From assembly GCA_025357755.1 (NCBI GenBank), contig JANXOP010000303.1:1-34583 (forward strand): DNA of 34,583 bases, read 5' to 3'. Below the pieces are notes generated by a model, which saw only the letters and a program-made list of their open reading frames with translations, was not told the origin of the DNA and made no database searches. Below are positions 7,292 through 16,483 of the stretch, in pieces; within the stretch, counting starts at the first letter, position 1; the number at the start of each line of letters is the position of its first letter. A program made the translations under genes and the position numbers. The DNA is from Kofleriaceae bacterium. GTDB lineage: Bacteria; Myxococcota_A; Polyangia; Haliangiales; Haliangiaceae.

Positions 7292-8218
7292 GTGGGTCGC
7301 TGCGCTGTTGTTCTCGTCGCCGCGATCGGATGTCGAGCCAGTGCGCCACCCGCGCCGCAGACCGACGTCGCGCCTCCCGCGCCGGTGATCGCAAAAAAAC
7401 CGAGCATCGCGGCGAAGCCGATCGTGCCCAGGCACGTCGTGATCATCAGCGAAGACGGCATGCGCCCCGACGTGCTCACCGAAGCGGTCGCGCCGCGCCA
7501 CGTGAAGCTAATGAGCGAGGGTGCGATCGCACCCCACGCGGAGACGATTCCGGAGAGCGACACCCTGCCCTCTCACGCGTCGATGCTCTCGGGCGTCGGT
7601 GCGAACGCTCACGGCTTGTGGTGGAACAGTTACCAAGCGCAGCGTGGGTTCATCCACGTGCCGACGATCTTCTCGGCCGCGCACGACGCCGGCCTTTCGA
7701 CCGCGATGATCGTGGGCAAGCCGAAGCTCCGGCACATCGCGAGCCCGGGCACCGTCGATCACTTCGAGCGCCCGAGCTACCTGTGCGGCGGCGTCGCGAA
7801 GCGCGCGGGCGAATACTTCACGGAAGCCAAGCCCGATCTGATGTTCGTACACTTCTCCGATCCGGACGAGTACGGCCACTCGCACGGCTGGATGTCGAAG
7901 GAATACATCACCGCGGTCAAGCACAGCGATACGTGCCTCGCGACCGTGCTCGCGGCGATCGATGCGAGCCCGGATGCCGCGAGCACGCTGGTGATCGTGA
8001 CGGCAGATCACGGCGGTCACGGCACCAAGCACTCGGGCGGCCACGCGAGCGTCGATCGCGACATCCCGTGGATCGTCCGCGGTCCCGGCGTCGGGCATGG
8101 CGTCACGCTCGCCTCCAACGTGGAGACGGTCGACACCGCCGCGACCACGCTGGCAGCGCTTGGGCTGCCAGCGCTCCCGCACATGCTGGGTAGCGCGCGA
8201 GTCACGTTCACTCGATGA
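7292..8218 (+). CDS. Type I phosphodiesterase/nucleotide pyrophosphatase-like lipoprotein
   Basis: The protein has 308 residues from GTG at 7292, with a lipobox-like VAAIGC (Cys about 14) and a Pro/Ala-rich linker to about 45. The rest shows the alkaline phosphatase superfamily layout: metal Asp in IISEDGMRPD (about 55), nucleophile Thr in DTLPSHASML (about 91), metal ligands in FSDPDEYGHSHG and TADHGGHGTKHSGGH, and a final ligand region near the C-terminus. Nucleotide pyrophosphatase/phosphodiesterase relatives hydrolyse phosphodiesters or nucleotide sugars outside the cytoplasm. The true substrate cannot be read from the sequence; phosphonoacetate hydrolase-like or sulfatase-like activity is possible. 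It follows the NlpC/P60-like gene closely. Confidence 0.8.
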   Translation: MGRCAVVLVAAIGCRASAPPAPQTDVAPPAPVIAKKPSIAAKPIVPRHVVIISEDGMRPDVLTEAVAPRHVKLMSEGAIAPHAETIPESDTLPSHASMLSGVGANAHGLWWNSYQAQRGFIHVPTIFSAAHDAGLSTAMIVGKPKLRHIASPGTVDHFERPSYLCGGVAKRAGEYFTEAKPDLMFVHFSDPDEYGHSHGWMSKEYITAVKHSDTCLATVLAAIDASPDAASTLVIVTADHGGHGTKHSGGHASVDRDIPWIVRGPGVGHGVTLASNVETVDTAATTLAALGLPALPHMLGSARVTFTR

Positions 8219-8270
8219 CGCGACGCGTCACGGCTCGGAGTGTGCGGTTTAATGCCATCCTGGTCATTTC

Positions 8271-9365
8271 GTGACACGGAGCTGGCGCAAAACAGCACTG
8301 TTTTGGCCGATGTTCAGAAAAATGAACGGCATCCCTGAGCTCGGTGGTTTGCGGGCAGAGCTTCGTGCTGCAGGTGCATTCGAGCACCACGAGCTGCGAA
8401 GCTGGATGAAGCTCGCCGTGTTGGGCTCCGGCCTCGCGGCGTGCTTTGTTGCGATGCGGCACCTACCCTTATGGGGAGCACTGCTGCTGATTCCAGTCGC
8501 CGGTGTGATCGCGACGTCGATCTCGATGACGGGTCACGAGGGTAGCCACAAGGCGTTCTCCACGTCGAAGTGGCGCAACCAGCTGCTGGTCTACCTGGCG
8601 TTCCCGATGTTCTCCGGACTGGGCTCGCTGTACTGGCGCAACAAGCACGATCGGTTGCACCACGGTCACCCGAATGTCGAAGGCGTCGATCCGGATATCA
8701 AGCCGTTCCCGTTCGTGTCGTCGCATGGTGATCACATCAAGTCGCCGGGTGGCCTGCGATGGTTCCAGCGCAACCTGCAGCGCACCGTGTTCTGGCCGAT
8801 GTCGACGCTGATGGCGCTGGGCATGCGCCGCTCGTCGATCTTGTACCTCGTGAAGTATCCGAAGGAGCACGGCTTCACCGCCGCGTGGTTCGGCGACGTC
8901 GTGTCGTTGCTCGTGCACTACACCGCGTGGATGGTGCTGCCGATCATCGCGTTCGGACCGCTCGTCGGCATCGGCGTGTACTCGCTCGTCTGGGGCGTCG
9001 TCGGCGTGTGCCTCGCGCTGGTGTTCGCACCGGCTCACATGAGCCTGCCGATCACCGATGGTCAGAACCACGACTGGGTTCACCAGCTCGAGACCACGCG
9101 CAACTTACAGCTGCCGAAGGTCGTGTCGTTCTTCTTCATCGGTCTCGACTACCAGGTCGAGCACCACCTGTTTCCCAAGATCCCGCATCAGAACCTCCCG
9201 CGCGCCGCGGAGATCACGCGTGCGTGGTGCGCGACGAATGGCCTCAAGCACCTAACTGCTCCCTATCAGGTCGCGCTCGTCGATTCGGCGAAGTTCATGG
9301 CCGAGGCGTGGCAGCTGCACGCCTCGTCGCCGCTCGACGTGCGCGCCGCGCACATCGTGGTCTAG
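8271..9365 (+). CDS. Membrane fatty acid desaturase (front-end type His boxes)
   Basis: The protein has 364 residues from GTG at 8271; the first ATG is at 8310 and no start has a strong ribosome site. The three histidine clusters that bind the di-iron centre are present: GHEGSH (89-93), HDRLHH (126-131) and QVEHH (295-299). Gln in place of the first His of the last box is typical of front-end (delta-5/delta-6 type) acyl desaturases. Hydrophobic pairs lie at about 47-85, 105-120 and 205-255. There is no fused cytochrome b5 domain, so electrons must come from a separate ferredoxin or cytochrome. It would introduce double bonds into membrane acyl chains; regiospecificity is not predictable. It stands as a single gene. 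Confidence 0.87.
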   Translation: MTRSWRKTALFWPMFRKMNGIPELGGLRAELRAAGAFEHHELRSWMKLAVLGSGLAACFVAMRHLPLWGALLLIPVAGVIATSISMTGHEGSHKAFSTSKWRNQLLVYLAFPMFSGLGSLYWRNKHDRLHHGHPNVEGVDPDIKPFPFVSSHGDHIKSPGGLRWFQRNLQRTVFWPMSTLMALGMRRSSILYLVKYPKEHGFTAAWFGDVVSLLVHYTAWMVLPIIAFGPLVGIGVYSLVWGVVGVCLALVFAPAHMSLPITDGQNHDWVHQLETTRNLQLPKVVSFFFIGLDYQVEHHLFPKIPHQNLPRAAEITRAWCATNGLKHLTAPYQVALVDSAKFMAEAWQLHASSPLDVRAAHIVV

Positions 9366-9432
9366 GCGCTCGCCACGCAGCTGCGGCACCTTGGCCCTTG
9401 GAGCTGGTCCTGGTGATGCACATATTGAGTGC

Positions 9433-9960
9433 ATGTTGCGAACCCTCCTCCTCTGCAGCGCGCTACTCGCAGGTTGTTACAGCGAAGAGCCCGGCGTCGC
9501 CTACGGCGGCGGCGTCGCTGTCGATGGGCCGCCCGGCCTTGTCGAGGTGAGCCCAGGCGTCGACGTCATCGCCGATTACGACTATCCGGTGTTCTACTCG
9601 GATGGCGCGTACTGGCGATACGACGGTGGCATCTGGTACCAGTCCACCTACTGGGGCGGTGGTTGGGGCGTCGCGTACGACGTTCCGTACGGCGTGCGCG
9701 CCATCCGCAATCCCGCCGGCTACGCGCATTGGGGCGGTGGCATTCGCGACCATCGCGGCTATGCCGGTGGTGGCTACCGTCGCGGCGCGGTCTACGATCA
9801 TCGCGGCGGCAACGGTGGTTATCGCGCCGCGCCGATGCGCTCCGCACCCGGCCAGGGTGCACGCCCGGTCGGGCGCAGCTTCGGCGGCGGCATGCGCGGC
9901 GGCGGCGGTGGATTTCACGGTGGCGGTGGTCACGGTGGCGGCCACGGCGGCCATCGTTAG
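9433..9960 (+). CDS. Gly/His/Tyr-rich lipoprotein, unknown function
   Basis: The protein has 175 residues from ATG at 9433. The signal is LLLCSALLAGC with lipidated Cys. The central part has closely spaced aromatic motifs (YSDGAYWRYDGGIWYQS) resembling short YXXW repeats of small surface proteins. The last third is Gly/Arg/His-rich and ends in runs such as GGGGHGGGHGGHR. Such tails can bind metal or simply be flexible; the function is unknown. The gene ends 16 bases from the convergent hydrolase gene. Composition is extreme but reading-frame bias is normal for this DNA and the signal peptide is convincing. Confidence 0.75.
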   Translation: MLRTLLLCSALLAGCYSEEPGVAYGGGVAVDGPPGLVEVSPGVDVIADYDYPVFYSDGAYWRYDGGIWYQSTYWGGGWGVAYDVPYGVRAIRNPAGYAHWGGGIRDHRGYAGGGYRRGAVYDHRGGNGGYRAAPMRSAPGQGARPVGRSFGGGMRGGGGGFHGGGGHGGGHGGHR

Positions 9961-9976
9961 TCGCGGGCGTCGAGCA

Positions 9977-10945
9977 TCACTTCGTCGTGACGGTCGCCTT
10001 GCCCGCGCCGACCTCGGGCGGCGCCATCAACCACGGCGTCATCGTCGCGTCGCCGAACAGCTGCGCACGCAGCCACGCGACGTTCAAGCGGCGGGTCGCG
10101 GTGTGCGAGAGCGCTGGCGCGGCGGTCCCCGCGGTGCACAGCGTGCACAACGCGCAGGTGCCATCGTCCACCCAGTCCATGTGGGCCGCGCCCATCACGG
10201 TCATCTGATAAGCGGGCGACCCCGCCGAAGCATAGAACTGGGTGAAGTTCTCGGCCGACGGCGCGCACGCGAAGCTGCCACTCCCATCGGTGGTCTCACC
10301 GATCACGGCGAGCTTCGCGGTGAACGAGGTCATCTTCTCGGGCACGACCGAGGGGTTCGAGCCGTCCACCGGATCCCAGCCGACGACCGCCTTCACGCGC
10401 GTGTCGCCCGAGGCTGCGAGAACGCTGATGTCGCCACCGAGCGAGTGACCGGCGAGCGCGATCTTGGTCGAGTCGATCGCGGGCGTGAGGGTCAGCGCGT
10501 ACGTGATCACCGCGCCGACGTCGTTCGCCATCAGCTGGTGGTCTGCGAAGAAGCCCGAATCCGCGTAGTCGGTCAGGATCACGGTGAAGCCCCACGTCGC
10601 GAGGTGGTGCGCGTACGAGGCGTACTGCGTGCGCGCCATCTGAAAGCCTGGCGAGATCACGACCAACGCAGGCGCGGTCACACCGCTTGGCGTATAGATC
10701 GTCGCCGCGAGCGTGTGAGTCGAGGTCGCGCCCGGAATCGAGGCGGTGGTCTCGGTCACCATCGAGGTCCCATCGTTTGCGGGATCGATCGCCCCCGTGA
10801 CCGCACCATCGCTCGTGACCGCACCATCGCTGGTACGAGGCGCGTCGATGTGGGTCGAGACGGGCGCATCGACCGCGGTCGAGCTCGGATGATCCTTGGC
10901 GCTGCATGCTGCGAGCGCCATCACGACAAAGGCTAGACGAAACAC
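9977..10945 (-). CDS. Secreted alpha/beta hydrolase lipoprotein (PETase/dienelactone hydrolase-like)
   Basis: The protein has 322 residues. Lipobox VMALAAC gives Cys at 14. A Thr/Asp/Ala-rich linker to about 60 contains a perfect two-copy repeat. The alpha/beta hydrolase core follows: a strand/oxyanion region VVISPGFQMA (about 95-104), nucleophile Ser168 in LAGHSLGGD, an Asp region around VVGWDPVDG and a C-terminal His in GAAHMDW. A Cys pair (CALCTLC) suggests disulfides. The family includes chlorophyllase/PET-hydrolase-like and platelet-activating-factor acetylhydrolase-like esterases; the substrate is unknown. It lies 59 bases downstream of the kinase on the same strand and may be cotranscribed with it. 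Confidence 0.82.
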   Translation of the reverse strand: MFRLAFVVMALAACSAKDHPSSTAVDAPVSTHIDAPRTSDGAVTSDGAVTGAIDPANDGTSMVTETTASIPGATSTHTLAATIYTPSGVTAPALVVISPGFQMARTQYASYAHHLATWGFTVILTDYADSGFFADHQLMANDVGAVITYALTLTPAIDSTKIALAGHSLGGDISVLAASGDTRVKAVVGWDPVDGSNPSVVPEKMTSFTAKLAVIGETTDGSGSFACAPSAENFTQFYASAGSPAYQMTVMGAAHMDWVDDGTCALCTLCTAGTAAPALSHTATRRLNVAWLRAQLFGDATMTPWLMAPPEVGAGKATVTTK

Positions 10946-11004
10946 GCGCGCAATCTAGAACGTTGGCGGTCCCAGTCAACGCGAAACGTTGTGCACGAAC
11001 GTGC

Positions 11005-12732
11005 TCAATCGGGCGTGACGGGGACCGAGATGTTGAGGCCCTTCTGGGCCGCCGGAAATTCGATCGAACGCAGTGCGTCGGCTGCGCATGTCTCGAACAC
11101 CGAGCCCGCGAGGGCACCCACCACGGTGGTCGAGGTCACGCGTCCGCTCGGGGCAATCTCGATCTTGAGGAGCGTCTTGGCCTCGACGTGGTGCGTGCGC
11201 ATGCACGCATCGAGATCCTTCTCGGCCAGCAGCAACCCGTTCGCGACCTGGTCCTTGCTCAGGTGATCCTCGAGCGCTGGCGCCTCGAGCGCGAGAGGTA
11301 ATGTGAGCTCGATACTGCCGCCTACGGGCTTGGGAAATGCGATCGTGCGCACCACCCCGAGCACGCACTTCACGATCGAATCGGCGCCGTTCGCAGCCAG
11401 CTTCGTGACCCGACCCTCGCTGCCGATCGTGAACACCAGCGTGAGCCGGGTCGCCGATCCTTGATGCGAGTTGCAGGCGGCCAACGCGGCGTGATGCACG
11501 CCGAGCACGGCCTCCACCGCGGCGCGATCGATCGTCGGATCGAGGTGTCGCGGTTTCGGAGCGATCACGCCTGCATCGGGTGGCTGCTCGGCGACCGTGT
11601 GCGCGACCACCGCGGCGAGCTCGTGAGGATCGGCGATCGTCGCGTCGGTCGCAACGCTCGGTGGTTCGACGATCGCGGTCACGCTCGGCCGCGCGGTCGA
11701 GATCGCTCGCGCCGGCCGCTCGCGCAGCAGGATGATCGCGACCGCCGTGCCCGCGATCGCCACCGCGCCCGCGATGCCGAGCAGCATGTTGCGCCGGGGC
11801 CGCGTTCGCTCGGTCGGTGCGTGCTGCGCCAACCGTGTCGCCGAAGTCGCGATCGATCCATGCGGCATCGTGTCGAGCGTGCCTTCACTGGCGCCGCGCC
11901 CGATCCGGGCAAACGAGGACGCGACCTCGCGCATCGATCGAGGTCGCGCGGCGGGATCCTTCGCGAGCAACTGCGTGATCAACCGATCCAGGCTCACCGG
12001 CACGTTCGGCACGAGCGAGCTCGCGAGCGGCGGGACCTCGTTGAGGTGCTTCACGCACGCCTCCGCGACGGACTTGCAGACGAACGGTGGCCTACCGCAC
12101 GCCATCTCGAACGTCAGGCAGCCAAGGGCGTAGAGGTCCACGCGGCGATCGACCTGCGACGCATCGCCCCATTGCTCGGGCGCCATGTAGTTCGGCGTGC
12201 CGAGCGTGCCGAAGGTCTTGGGCGAGTTCGCACCGAGCAGGCCGTTGAGCTTCGCGACGCCGAAGTCGAGGACCTTCACGCGCTCGCCGCCGGTCATCTC
12301 GAGGTCGCGAACCAGGAACACGTTCTCGGGCTTGAGATCGCGATGAACAATACCCGCCGCATGCGTGGCCTCGAGCACGCTCGCGATCTGGCGGCCGATC
12401 TCGGCGAGCTCCGCCGAGGCCATGCCACCGCGCGAGATCCGGTTCGCGAGCGATTCGCCATCGAGAAACTCCATCACCATGTACGCGCGGCCATCGGGCA
12501 GGAGGCCGCTGTCGAAGATCTTCGTGATCCCCGCGTGCTGGATCACGCTGACCGCGCGAGCCTCGTTGAAGAACCGCTGGACATCCTCGGAGTCGGCCGG
12601 GAACGCGTCGAGCAGGACCTTGACCGCGACCTTGGTTCCGAGGTTCTGCTGCTCTGCAAGCCAGACCTCGCCCATTCCGCCGCGGCCGAGCCTGCGGACG
12701 ATCTTGAAGTTCCCGATCGTCTCGCCGAGCAC
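11005..12732 (-). CDS. Transmembrane Ser/Thr protein kinase with two AgmX/PglI-like outer domains
   Basis: The protein has 575 residues from GTG at 12732. The kinase domain (about 8-275) is complete: Gly loop LGRGGMGEV, Lys38 in VAVKVL, HRDLKPEN with Asp132 and Asn137, DFG at 156-158 and APEQW at 184-188. A basic juxtamembrane stretch precedes one membrane helix at about 316-336. The outer part has a Pro/Ala linker and two tandem domains of about 75 residues (about 405-480 and 492-572). Each has a Cys near its start, a G(R)VT turn, a second Cys and an IxFP motif, the signature of the AgmX/PglI C-terminal family. It is divergent from the acyltransferase gene (53-base gap). Stimulus and targets are unknown. 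Confidence 0.92.
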   Translation of the reverse strand: MLGETIGNFKIVRRLGRGGMGEVWLAEQQNLGTKVAVKVLLDAFPADSEDVQRFFNEARAVSVIQHAGITKIFDSGLLPDGRAYMVMEFLDGESLANRISRGGMASAELAEIGRQIASVLEATHAAGIVHRDLKPENVFLVRDLEMTGGERVKVLDFGVAKLNGLLGANSPKTFGTLGTPNYMAPEQWGDASQVDRRVDLYALGCLTFEMACGRPPFVCKSVAEACVKHLNEVPPLASSLVPNVPVSLDRLITQLLAKDPAARPRSMREVASSFARIGRGASEGTLDTMPHGSIATSATRLAQHAPTERTRPRRNMLLGIAGAVAIAGTAVAIILLRERPARAISTARPSVTAIVEPPSVATDATIADPHELAAVVAHTVAEQPPDAGVIAPKPRHLDPTIDRAAVEAVLGVHHAALAACNSHQGSATRLTLVFTIGSEGRVTKLAANGADSIVKCVLGVVRTIAFPKPVGGSIELTLPLALEAPALEDHLSKDQVANGLLLAEKDLDACMRTHHVEAKTLLKIEIAPSGRVTSTTVVGALAGSVFETCAADALRSIEFPAAQKGLNISVPVTPD

Positions 12733-12785
12733 TCTGCCGAAATGCTAGCACGCGCTGTCGCGATCGATGCCATGATGCCGATGGG

Positions 12786-14198
12786 ATGAAGCCGCTGTCT
12801 CCGACGGACGCGATGTTTCTTTGGCTCGAGGGTCGCCGCCAGCCGATGCACGTGGGAGGGCTACACCTCTACACGCCGCCGATCGGAGCGGGCACTGATT
12901 TCGTGCAGCGGCTCGTCGAGGGCTGGCGCGAGTATCCCAAGGCGTTCGCGCCGTTCGATCAGTTTCCGCACTTCCGGCTCGGTCACTACTTCTGGGATGA
13001 AGACCCGGAGTTCGAGCTCGACTACCACCTGCGCCACTCTGCGCTGCCTCGGCCCGGTCGCGTACGCGAGCTGCTCGGCCTGGTCTCGCGCCTCCACGGC
13101 ACGCTGATGGATCGCACGCGGCCGCTGTGGGAGGTCAACGTCATCGAAGGCCTCGCCGATGGTCGCGTCGCGCTCTACATGAAGGTCCACCACGCGATGT
13201 TCGATGGCGTCGCCGCGATGCGGATGATGACCCGTTTGCTCACGCCGGATCCGACCGAACAGCGCCCGCCGATCTGGGCGCAGACGCGGCCGAAGCGCGA
13301 GCGTTCACCGGAAGACCAGGCGCTCGAGGCGCAGCATGCGCCGGGCTTGCTCGAACGCGCGCTCAAGATGGGCGCCGAGATTTTCCCGGGCGTGCAATCC
13401 GGGCTACGCGAGCTGATCGGCGACGAGACCGCCGCACACGCCCAGCCGTACGGCGCGCCACCCACGATGTTCAACGTCAAGATCTCCGGCTCGCGCCGGT
13501 TCGCCGCGCAGTCGTTCCAGCTCGAGCGCTTCCAGGCGATCGGCAAGGCGGCCTCGGCCACGGTCAACGACGTCACGCTCGCGGTCTGCTCGGGCACGCT
13601 GCGCCGCTACTTGCTCGCGCACAATTCCCTCCCCGACAAGCCGCTCACCGCGATGGTGCCGGTCTCGCTGCGCGACAAGCATGAAGACGGTGGCAACTCG
13701 CTCACGATCTTGATCGCGAACCTCGGCACGCACCTCGAGGATCCGCTCTCGCGCCTCAAGCTGATCATCGAATCGACCACGCTCGCGAAGGAGCGGCTCG
13801 GCAAGATGTCGAAGCTCGAGCGCGTCGCGCACGCAGCGGCGATGAGTGCACCGATGGGGGCGAGCATGGTGACCGGTCACGCGAAGCGCCGACCGATCTA
13901 CAACGTCGTGATCTCGAACGTGCCGGGCCCGCAGCAGACCCTCTACCTCGACGGCATGCGCCTCGACGAGAGCTACCCGGTCTCGATCCCGGTCGACTAC
14001 CTCGCGCTCAACATCACGATCACCGGCTACAACAAGGACCTGGGCTTCGGCTACACCGCGTGCCGGCGCTCGGTCCCGCAGCTCCAGCGCATGCTCGACT
14101 ACACCGACGAGTCGCTGCGCGAGCTCGAGGCCGCTCTCGGCCTCACGAGCCGCGAGCCCGCATCGCGATCGAGCTCCGCCAGCATCGCGCGCTCGTAG
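12786..14198 (+). CDS. Wax ester synthase/diacylglycerol O-acyltransferase (WS/DGAT)
   Basis: The protein has 470 residues from ATG at 12786. The N-terminal PLSPTDAMFLWLE and GLHLY segments and the catalytic HHxxxDG motif in KVHHAMFDGVA (His135, His136, Asp140) identify the family. The C-terminal half carries the conserved NDVTLAVCSGTLRRYL, PVSLR, GN and NVPGP motifs. These enzymes transfer acyl groups from acyl-CoA to fatty alcohols or diacylglycerol, making wax esters or triacylglycerol at the inner membrane. Length is normal for the family. Storage lipid is plausible in a myxobacterium-like cell. It shares a short divergent promoter region with the kinase and ends six bases from the convergent phosphoesterase gene. 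Confidence 0.93.
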   Translation: MKPLSPTDAMFLWLEGRRQPMHVGGLHLYTPPIGAGTDFVQRLVEGWREYPKAFAPFDQFPHFRLGHYFWDEDPEFELDYHLRHSALPRPGRVRELLGLVSRLHGTLMDRTRPLWEVNVIEGLADGRVALYMKVHHAMFDGVAAMRMMTRLLTPDPTEQRPPIWAQTRPKRERSPEDQALEAQHAPGLLERALKMGAEIFPGVQSGLRELIGDETAAHAQPYGAPPTMFNVKISGSRRFAAQSFQLERFQAIGKAASATVNDVTLAVCSGTLRRYLLAHNSLPDKPLTAMVPVSLRDKHEDGGNSLTILIANLGTHLEDPLSRLKLIIESTTLAKERLGKMSKLERVAHAAAMSAPMGASMVTGHAKRRPIYNVVISNVPGPQQTLYLDGMRLDESYPVSIPVDYLALNITITGYNKDLGFGYTACRRSVPQLQRMLDYTDESLRELEAALGLTSREPASRSSSASIARS

Positions 14199-14204
14199 AT
14201 CTGG

Positions 14205-14756
14205 CTACGGCGGGGACCAGACCTGACCGGTCTCGCAGTCGACGTGCGCCAGCTTGACGCCCGTCGGTGTGAGATCGATGTGGCCGACCACGATCGGCAG
14301 GTGCTGGCGACGCGGCCCACACGAGCCGGGATTGAAGATGTACAGGCCGCGATCGACGCCGATGAACGGCACGTGCGAGTGACCGCAGACCACGAGCGCG
14401 GCCTTCTCCTGGCGTGCCAGCTTGCCGACCTCGGCGCGGAGCTTGGGCCCGTACACGCCGATGTGCACCATCAGCACGCGGAGCCCGTTCGGGTGATCGA
14501 TCACGAGCTGATCGGGCAAGTCGTCGGCGCGCGTATCGATGTTGCCGCGAATCGCGTAGAGCGGCGCGATCGCGCGAAACACCTCGAGGCACGCGAGATC
14601 ACCGATGTCGCCCGCGTGGAGAATCGCATCAGGTTTCAGCGCGGCAAGCGCCGCCGCGGTCCCGGCATGCGGAAACGAGTGCGTATCGGCCACCACGGCG
14701 ATACGGCGCACGGCCGGGGGCAACGTTGCGGAGTGTTTCACCTGGGCGAGTGCCAC
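14205..14756 (-). CDS. YfcE/MJ0936-type metallophosphoesterase
   Basis: The protein has 183 residues from GTG at 14756, preceded by TAGGAA at good spacing; a longer frame upstream would run into the divergent esterase gene and lacks family resemblance. Metal-binding motifs are all present: VVADTHS, HAGDIG, AIRGNID, MVHIG, VCGHSH and NPGS. This is the usual size and motif order of the YfcE/MJ0936 family of cytoplasmic phosphodiesterases, active on model substrates with Mn2+. The physiological substrate is unknown. The gap to the divergent esterase gene is only 43 bases, so both promoters must be packed together there. Confidence 0.9.
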   Translation of the reverse strand: MALAQVKHSATLPPAVRRIAVVADTHSFPHAGTAAALAALKPDAILHAGDIGDLACLEVFRAIAPLYAIRGNIDTRADDLPDQLVIDHPNGLRVLMVHIGVYGPKLRAEVGKLARQEKAALVVCGHSHVPFIGVDRGLYIFNPGSCGPRRQHLPIVVGHIDLTPTGVKLAHVDCETGQVWSPP

Positions 14757-14799
14757 TATTTGGTTCCTACCACACTGGGCGCAGCCTAGAGTGCGCCGC

Positions 14800-15765
14800 A
14801 TGCGAACCGCCGTTGCTGCTCTCCTCCTCGCGAGTGCCTGCGGCAGTTCCGGAACCGGCGCTACCGGCGGCGACGCGAACGGCGCGCACGACGCCGTGGT
14901 CGACACCACCACGCCGTTGCTCTGCGGCACGCGCACCGGCATGCGCGGCAAGACGAACCGCACGATCCACATCGCGGATCTCGATCGCACGTACATCGTG
15001 TATCTGCCCGACGTCGCGCCGACCACCCCGATCCCACTCGTGTTCGTGCATCACGGCTACACGATGTCGGGCCAGAACATGTTCGACATCACCGGCTACC
15101 CCGTACTCGCCGATCGCGAGCACGTCGCGGTCGCGTTTCCCGATGGACAAGGCGGTCCGAACAGCACCGGTGCACCGTGGAATGTCGGCGCGAACGTGTG
15201 CCCGGCCTACGGCGTGGCGCCGCCGAATGCGACCGGCGATGACTTCGCATTTCTCGACGGCATGAAGGCCGAGATCTCCGAAGACCAATGCATCGATACG
15301 GCACACGTCTTCGTGACCGGCTTCTCGATGGGCGGTTACTTCGCGCACCAGGCGGGCTGCGAGCGCACCGATCTCGCGGGCGTCGCGCCGCACTCCGGTG
15401 GCACCCACGCGCTCGATGCCTGCGCCTCGGCGAAGAAGCCGATCATCATCTTCCACGGCGCCGCGGATCCCGTCGTGCCGCCGGCGTGCGATGACCCGAA
15501 CGCGAGTGGCGGCACCGATGCCTCGTCGGCTGCGCGCTGGGCCGCGCACAACGGTTGCGCGACGACCACGACGAGTCACACCGTCAACAATGGTACGTGC
15601 GTGAGCTACGACGGCTGCCCCGCGGGTGGTCAGGTCGAGCTCTGCACGTTCACTGCGATGGGCCACTGCTGGGCCGGTGGTGCTGGCACGAACGTCTATG
15701 CGTGCGGCGCGTACGCGAGTGCGACCGAGCTCGAGTGGGCGTTCTGGAAAACGAACGCCTGGTAG
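14800..15765 (+). CDS. Secreted PHB depolymerase/feruloyl-esterase-like lipoprotein (LpqC-type)
   Basis: The protein has 321 residues from ATG at 14800. The signal is [11 protein letters not shown] with lipidated Cys, followed by a Gly/Thr/Asp-rich linker. The core fits the esterase/polyhydroxybutyrate depolymerase family: [10 protein letters not shown] (oxyanion), FPDGQGG, nucleophile Ser in [10 protein letters not shown] (about 175), Asp in [10 protein letters not shown] (about 222) and His in MGHCWAGG (about 288). Many Cys suggest disulfides outside the cell. Family members hydrolyse short-chain polyesters or feruloyl/acetyl esters of plant polymers; which applies here is unknown. It ends 16 bases from the convergent lipoprotein gene. 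Confidence 0.88.
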   Translation: MRTAVAALLLASACGSSGTGATGGDANGAHDAVVDTTTPLLCGTRTGMRGKTNRTIHIADLDRTYIVYLPDVAPTTPIPLVFVHHGYTMSGQNMFDITGYPVLADREHVAVAFPDGQGGPNSTGAPWNVGANVCPAYGVAPPNATGDDFAFLDGMKAEISEDQCIDTAHVFVTGFSMGGYFAHQAGCERTDLAGVAPHSGGTHALDACASAKKPIIIFHGAADPVVPPACDDPNASGGTDASSAARWAAHNGCATTTTSHTVNNGTCVSYDGCPAGGQVELCTFTAMGHCWAGGAGTNVYACGAYASATELEWAFWKTNAW

Positions 15766-15781
15766 TCGAGACCGGGGCTAG

Positions 15782-16483
15782 TCAGTTGCAGGAGCGCGAC
15801 TCGGGCCACTTCGTGGGGTCCGACGAGTTGAAGCTCGGCAGCAACGGCCCCCACACGTAGCGCGCGAGCGAGTAGGCATGGATCTGAGCGCTGTACTTCG
15901 CGGTGCCGATGCCGAGCGAGCGCAGGATCTTCTCGGTCACGTTGTGACAGACGAAGTCGAGCGCGTAGTTGCCACGCTGATACGAGGTCTGCACCGCGGT
16001 CTGGAGCTCGGTCCAGTTCAGGCACAAGGCCGGCGCGAGGGCGGTCTCGAACTTCGCGGAGTCGACGTAGGCGCCCGCGCCTTTCGGATCGCCGATCAGC
16101 CGAATGACCTGCTTGGTCGGCAACACGATGTCGATCTCGGAGTGATCGGCCACCGAGCTGAACTGCAGCCGCTGGACGCTGGTCTTGAACAGCGTGTGGC
16201 TCGGATCGCTGATCCCACCGGCCGCGAGCATCTGCCTGATCCGCGCGACCGCCGCCGCGCTCGAGACGGGGTGCTCCTGCTTGCCCCACACCGCGGATAG
16301 ATCGTTCGCATAAAAGTTCTTCAGCCAGGCAACCAGCCCCGCATACGAGGTCGGCAGATCGGCCTTACCATCGCTCGTTTGAGCCCACGCATCGGCGGCT
16401 GCCATGTCGTCGGCCGACGGCTCCGTGTCGCCTTCTGCCGCGCAGCCAAACATCACGATTGCGACGAGGATAAGGCGGTACAT
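15782..16483 (-). CDS. Lipoprotein of unknown function
   Basis: The protein has 233 residues from ATG at 16483, chosen because it gives a clear lipoprotein signal (MYRLILVAIVMFGC). The frame is open further upstream but shows no protein-like features there. The mature part is globular, with two aromatic-rich segments and a C-terminal Cys, and no catalytic motif I know. The segment VADHSEIDIVLPTKQVIRL reads like a beta-sheet core. The family is not recognised. It is divergent from the DJ-1/PfpI gene over about 190 bases. Confidence 0.75.
   Translation of the reverse strand: MYRLILVAIVMFGCAAEGDTEPSADDMAAADAWAQTSDGKADLPTSYAGLVAWLKNFYANDLSAVWGKQEHPVSSAAAVARIRQMLAAGGISDPSHTLFKTSVQRLQFSSVADHSEIDIVLPTKQVIRLIGDPKGAGAYVDSAKFETALAPALCLNWTELQTAVQTSYQRGNYALDFVCHNVTEKILRSLGIGTAKYSAQIHAYSLARYVWGPLLPSFNSSDPTKWPESRSCN

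Noticed and set aside
8216..8230. Inverted repeat TGACGCG-A-CGCGTCA at the stop codon of the phosphodiesterase gene
   Set aside because: Seven-base GC-rich arms are expected about once or twice by chance in this window and no U tract follows. It could be an operator but there is no support.
14757..15026. Upstream extension of the phosphoesterase frame
   Set aside because: It overlaps the divergent esterase gene, and a GTG with a good ribosome site at 14756 gives the normal family length.
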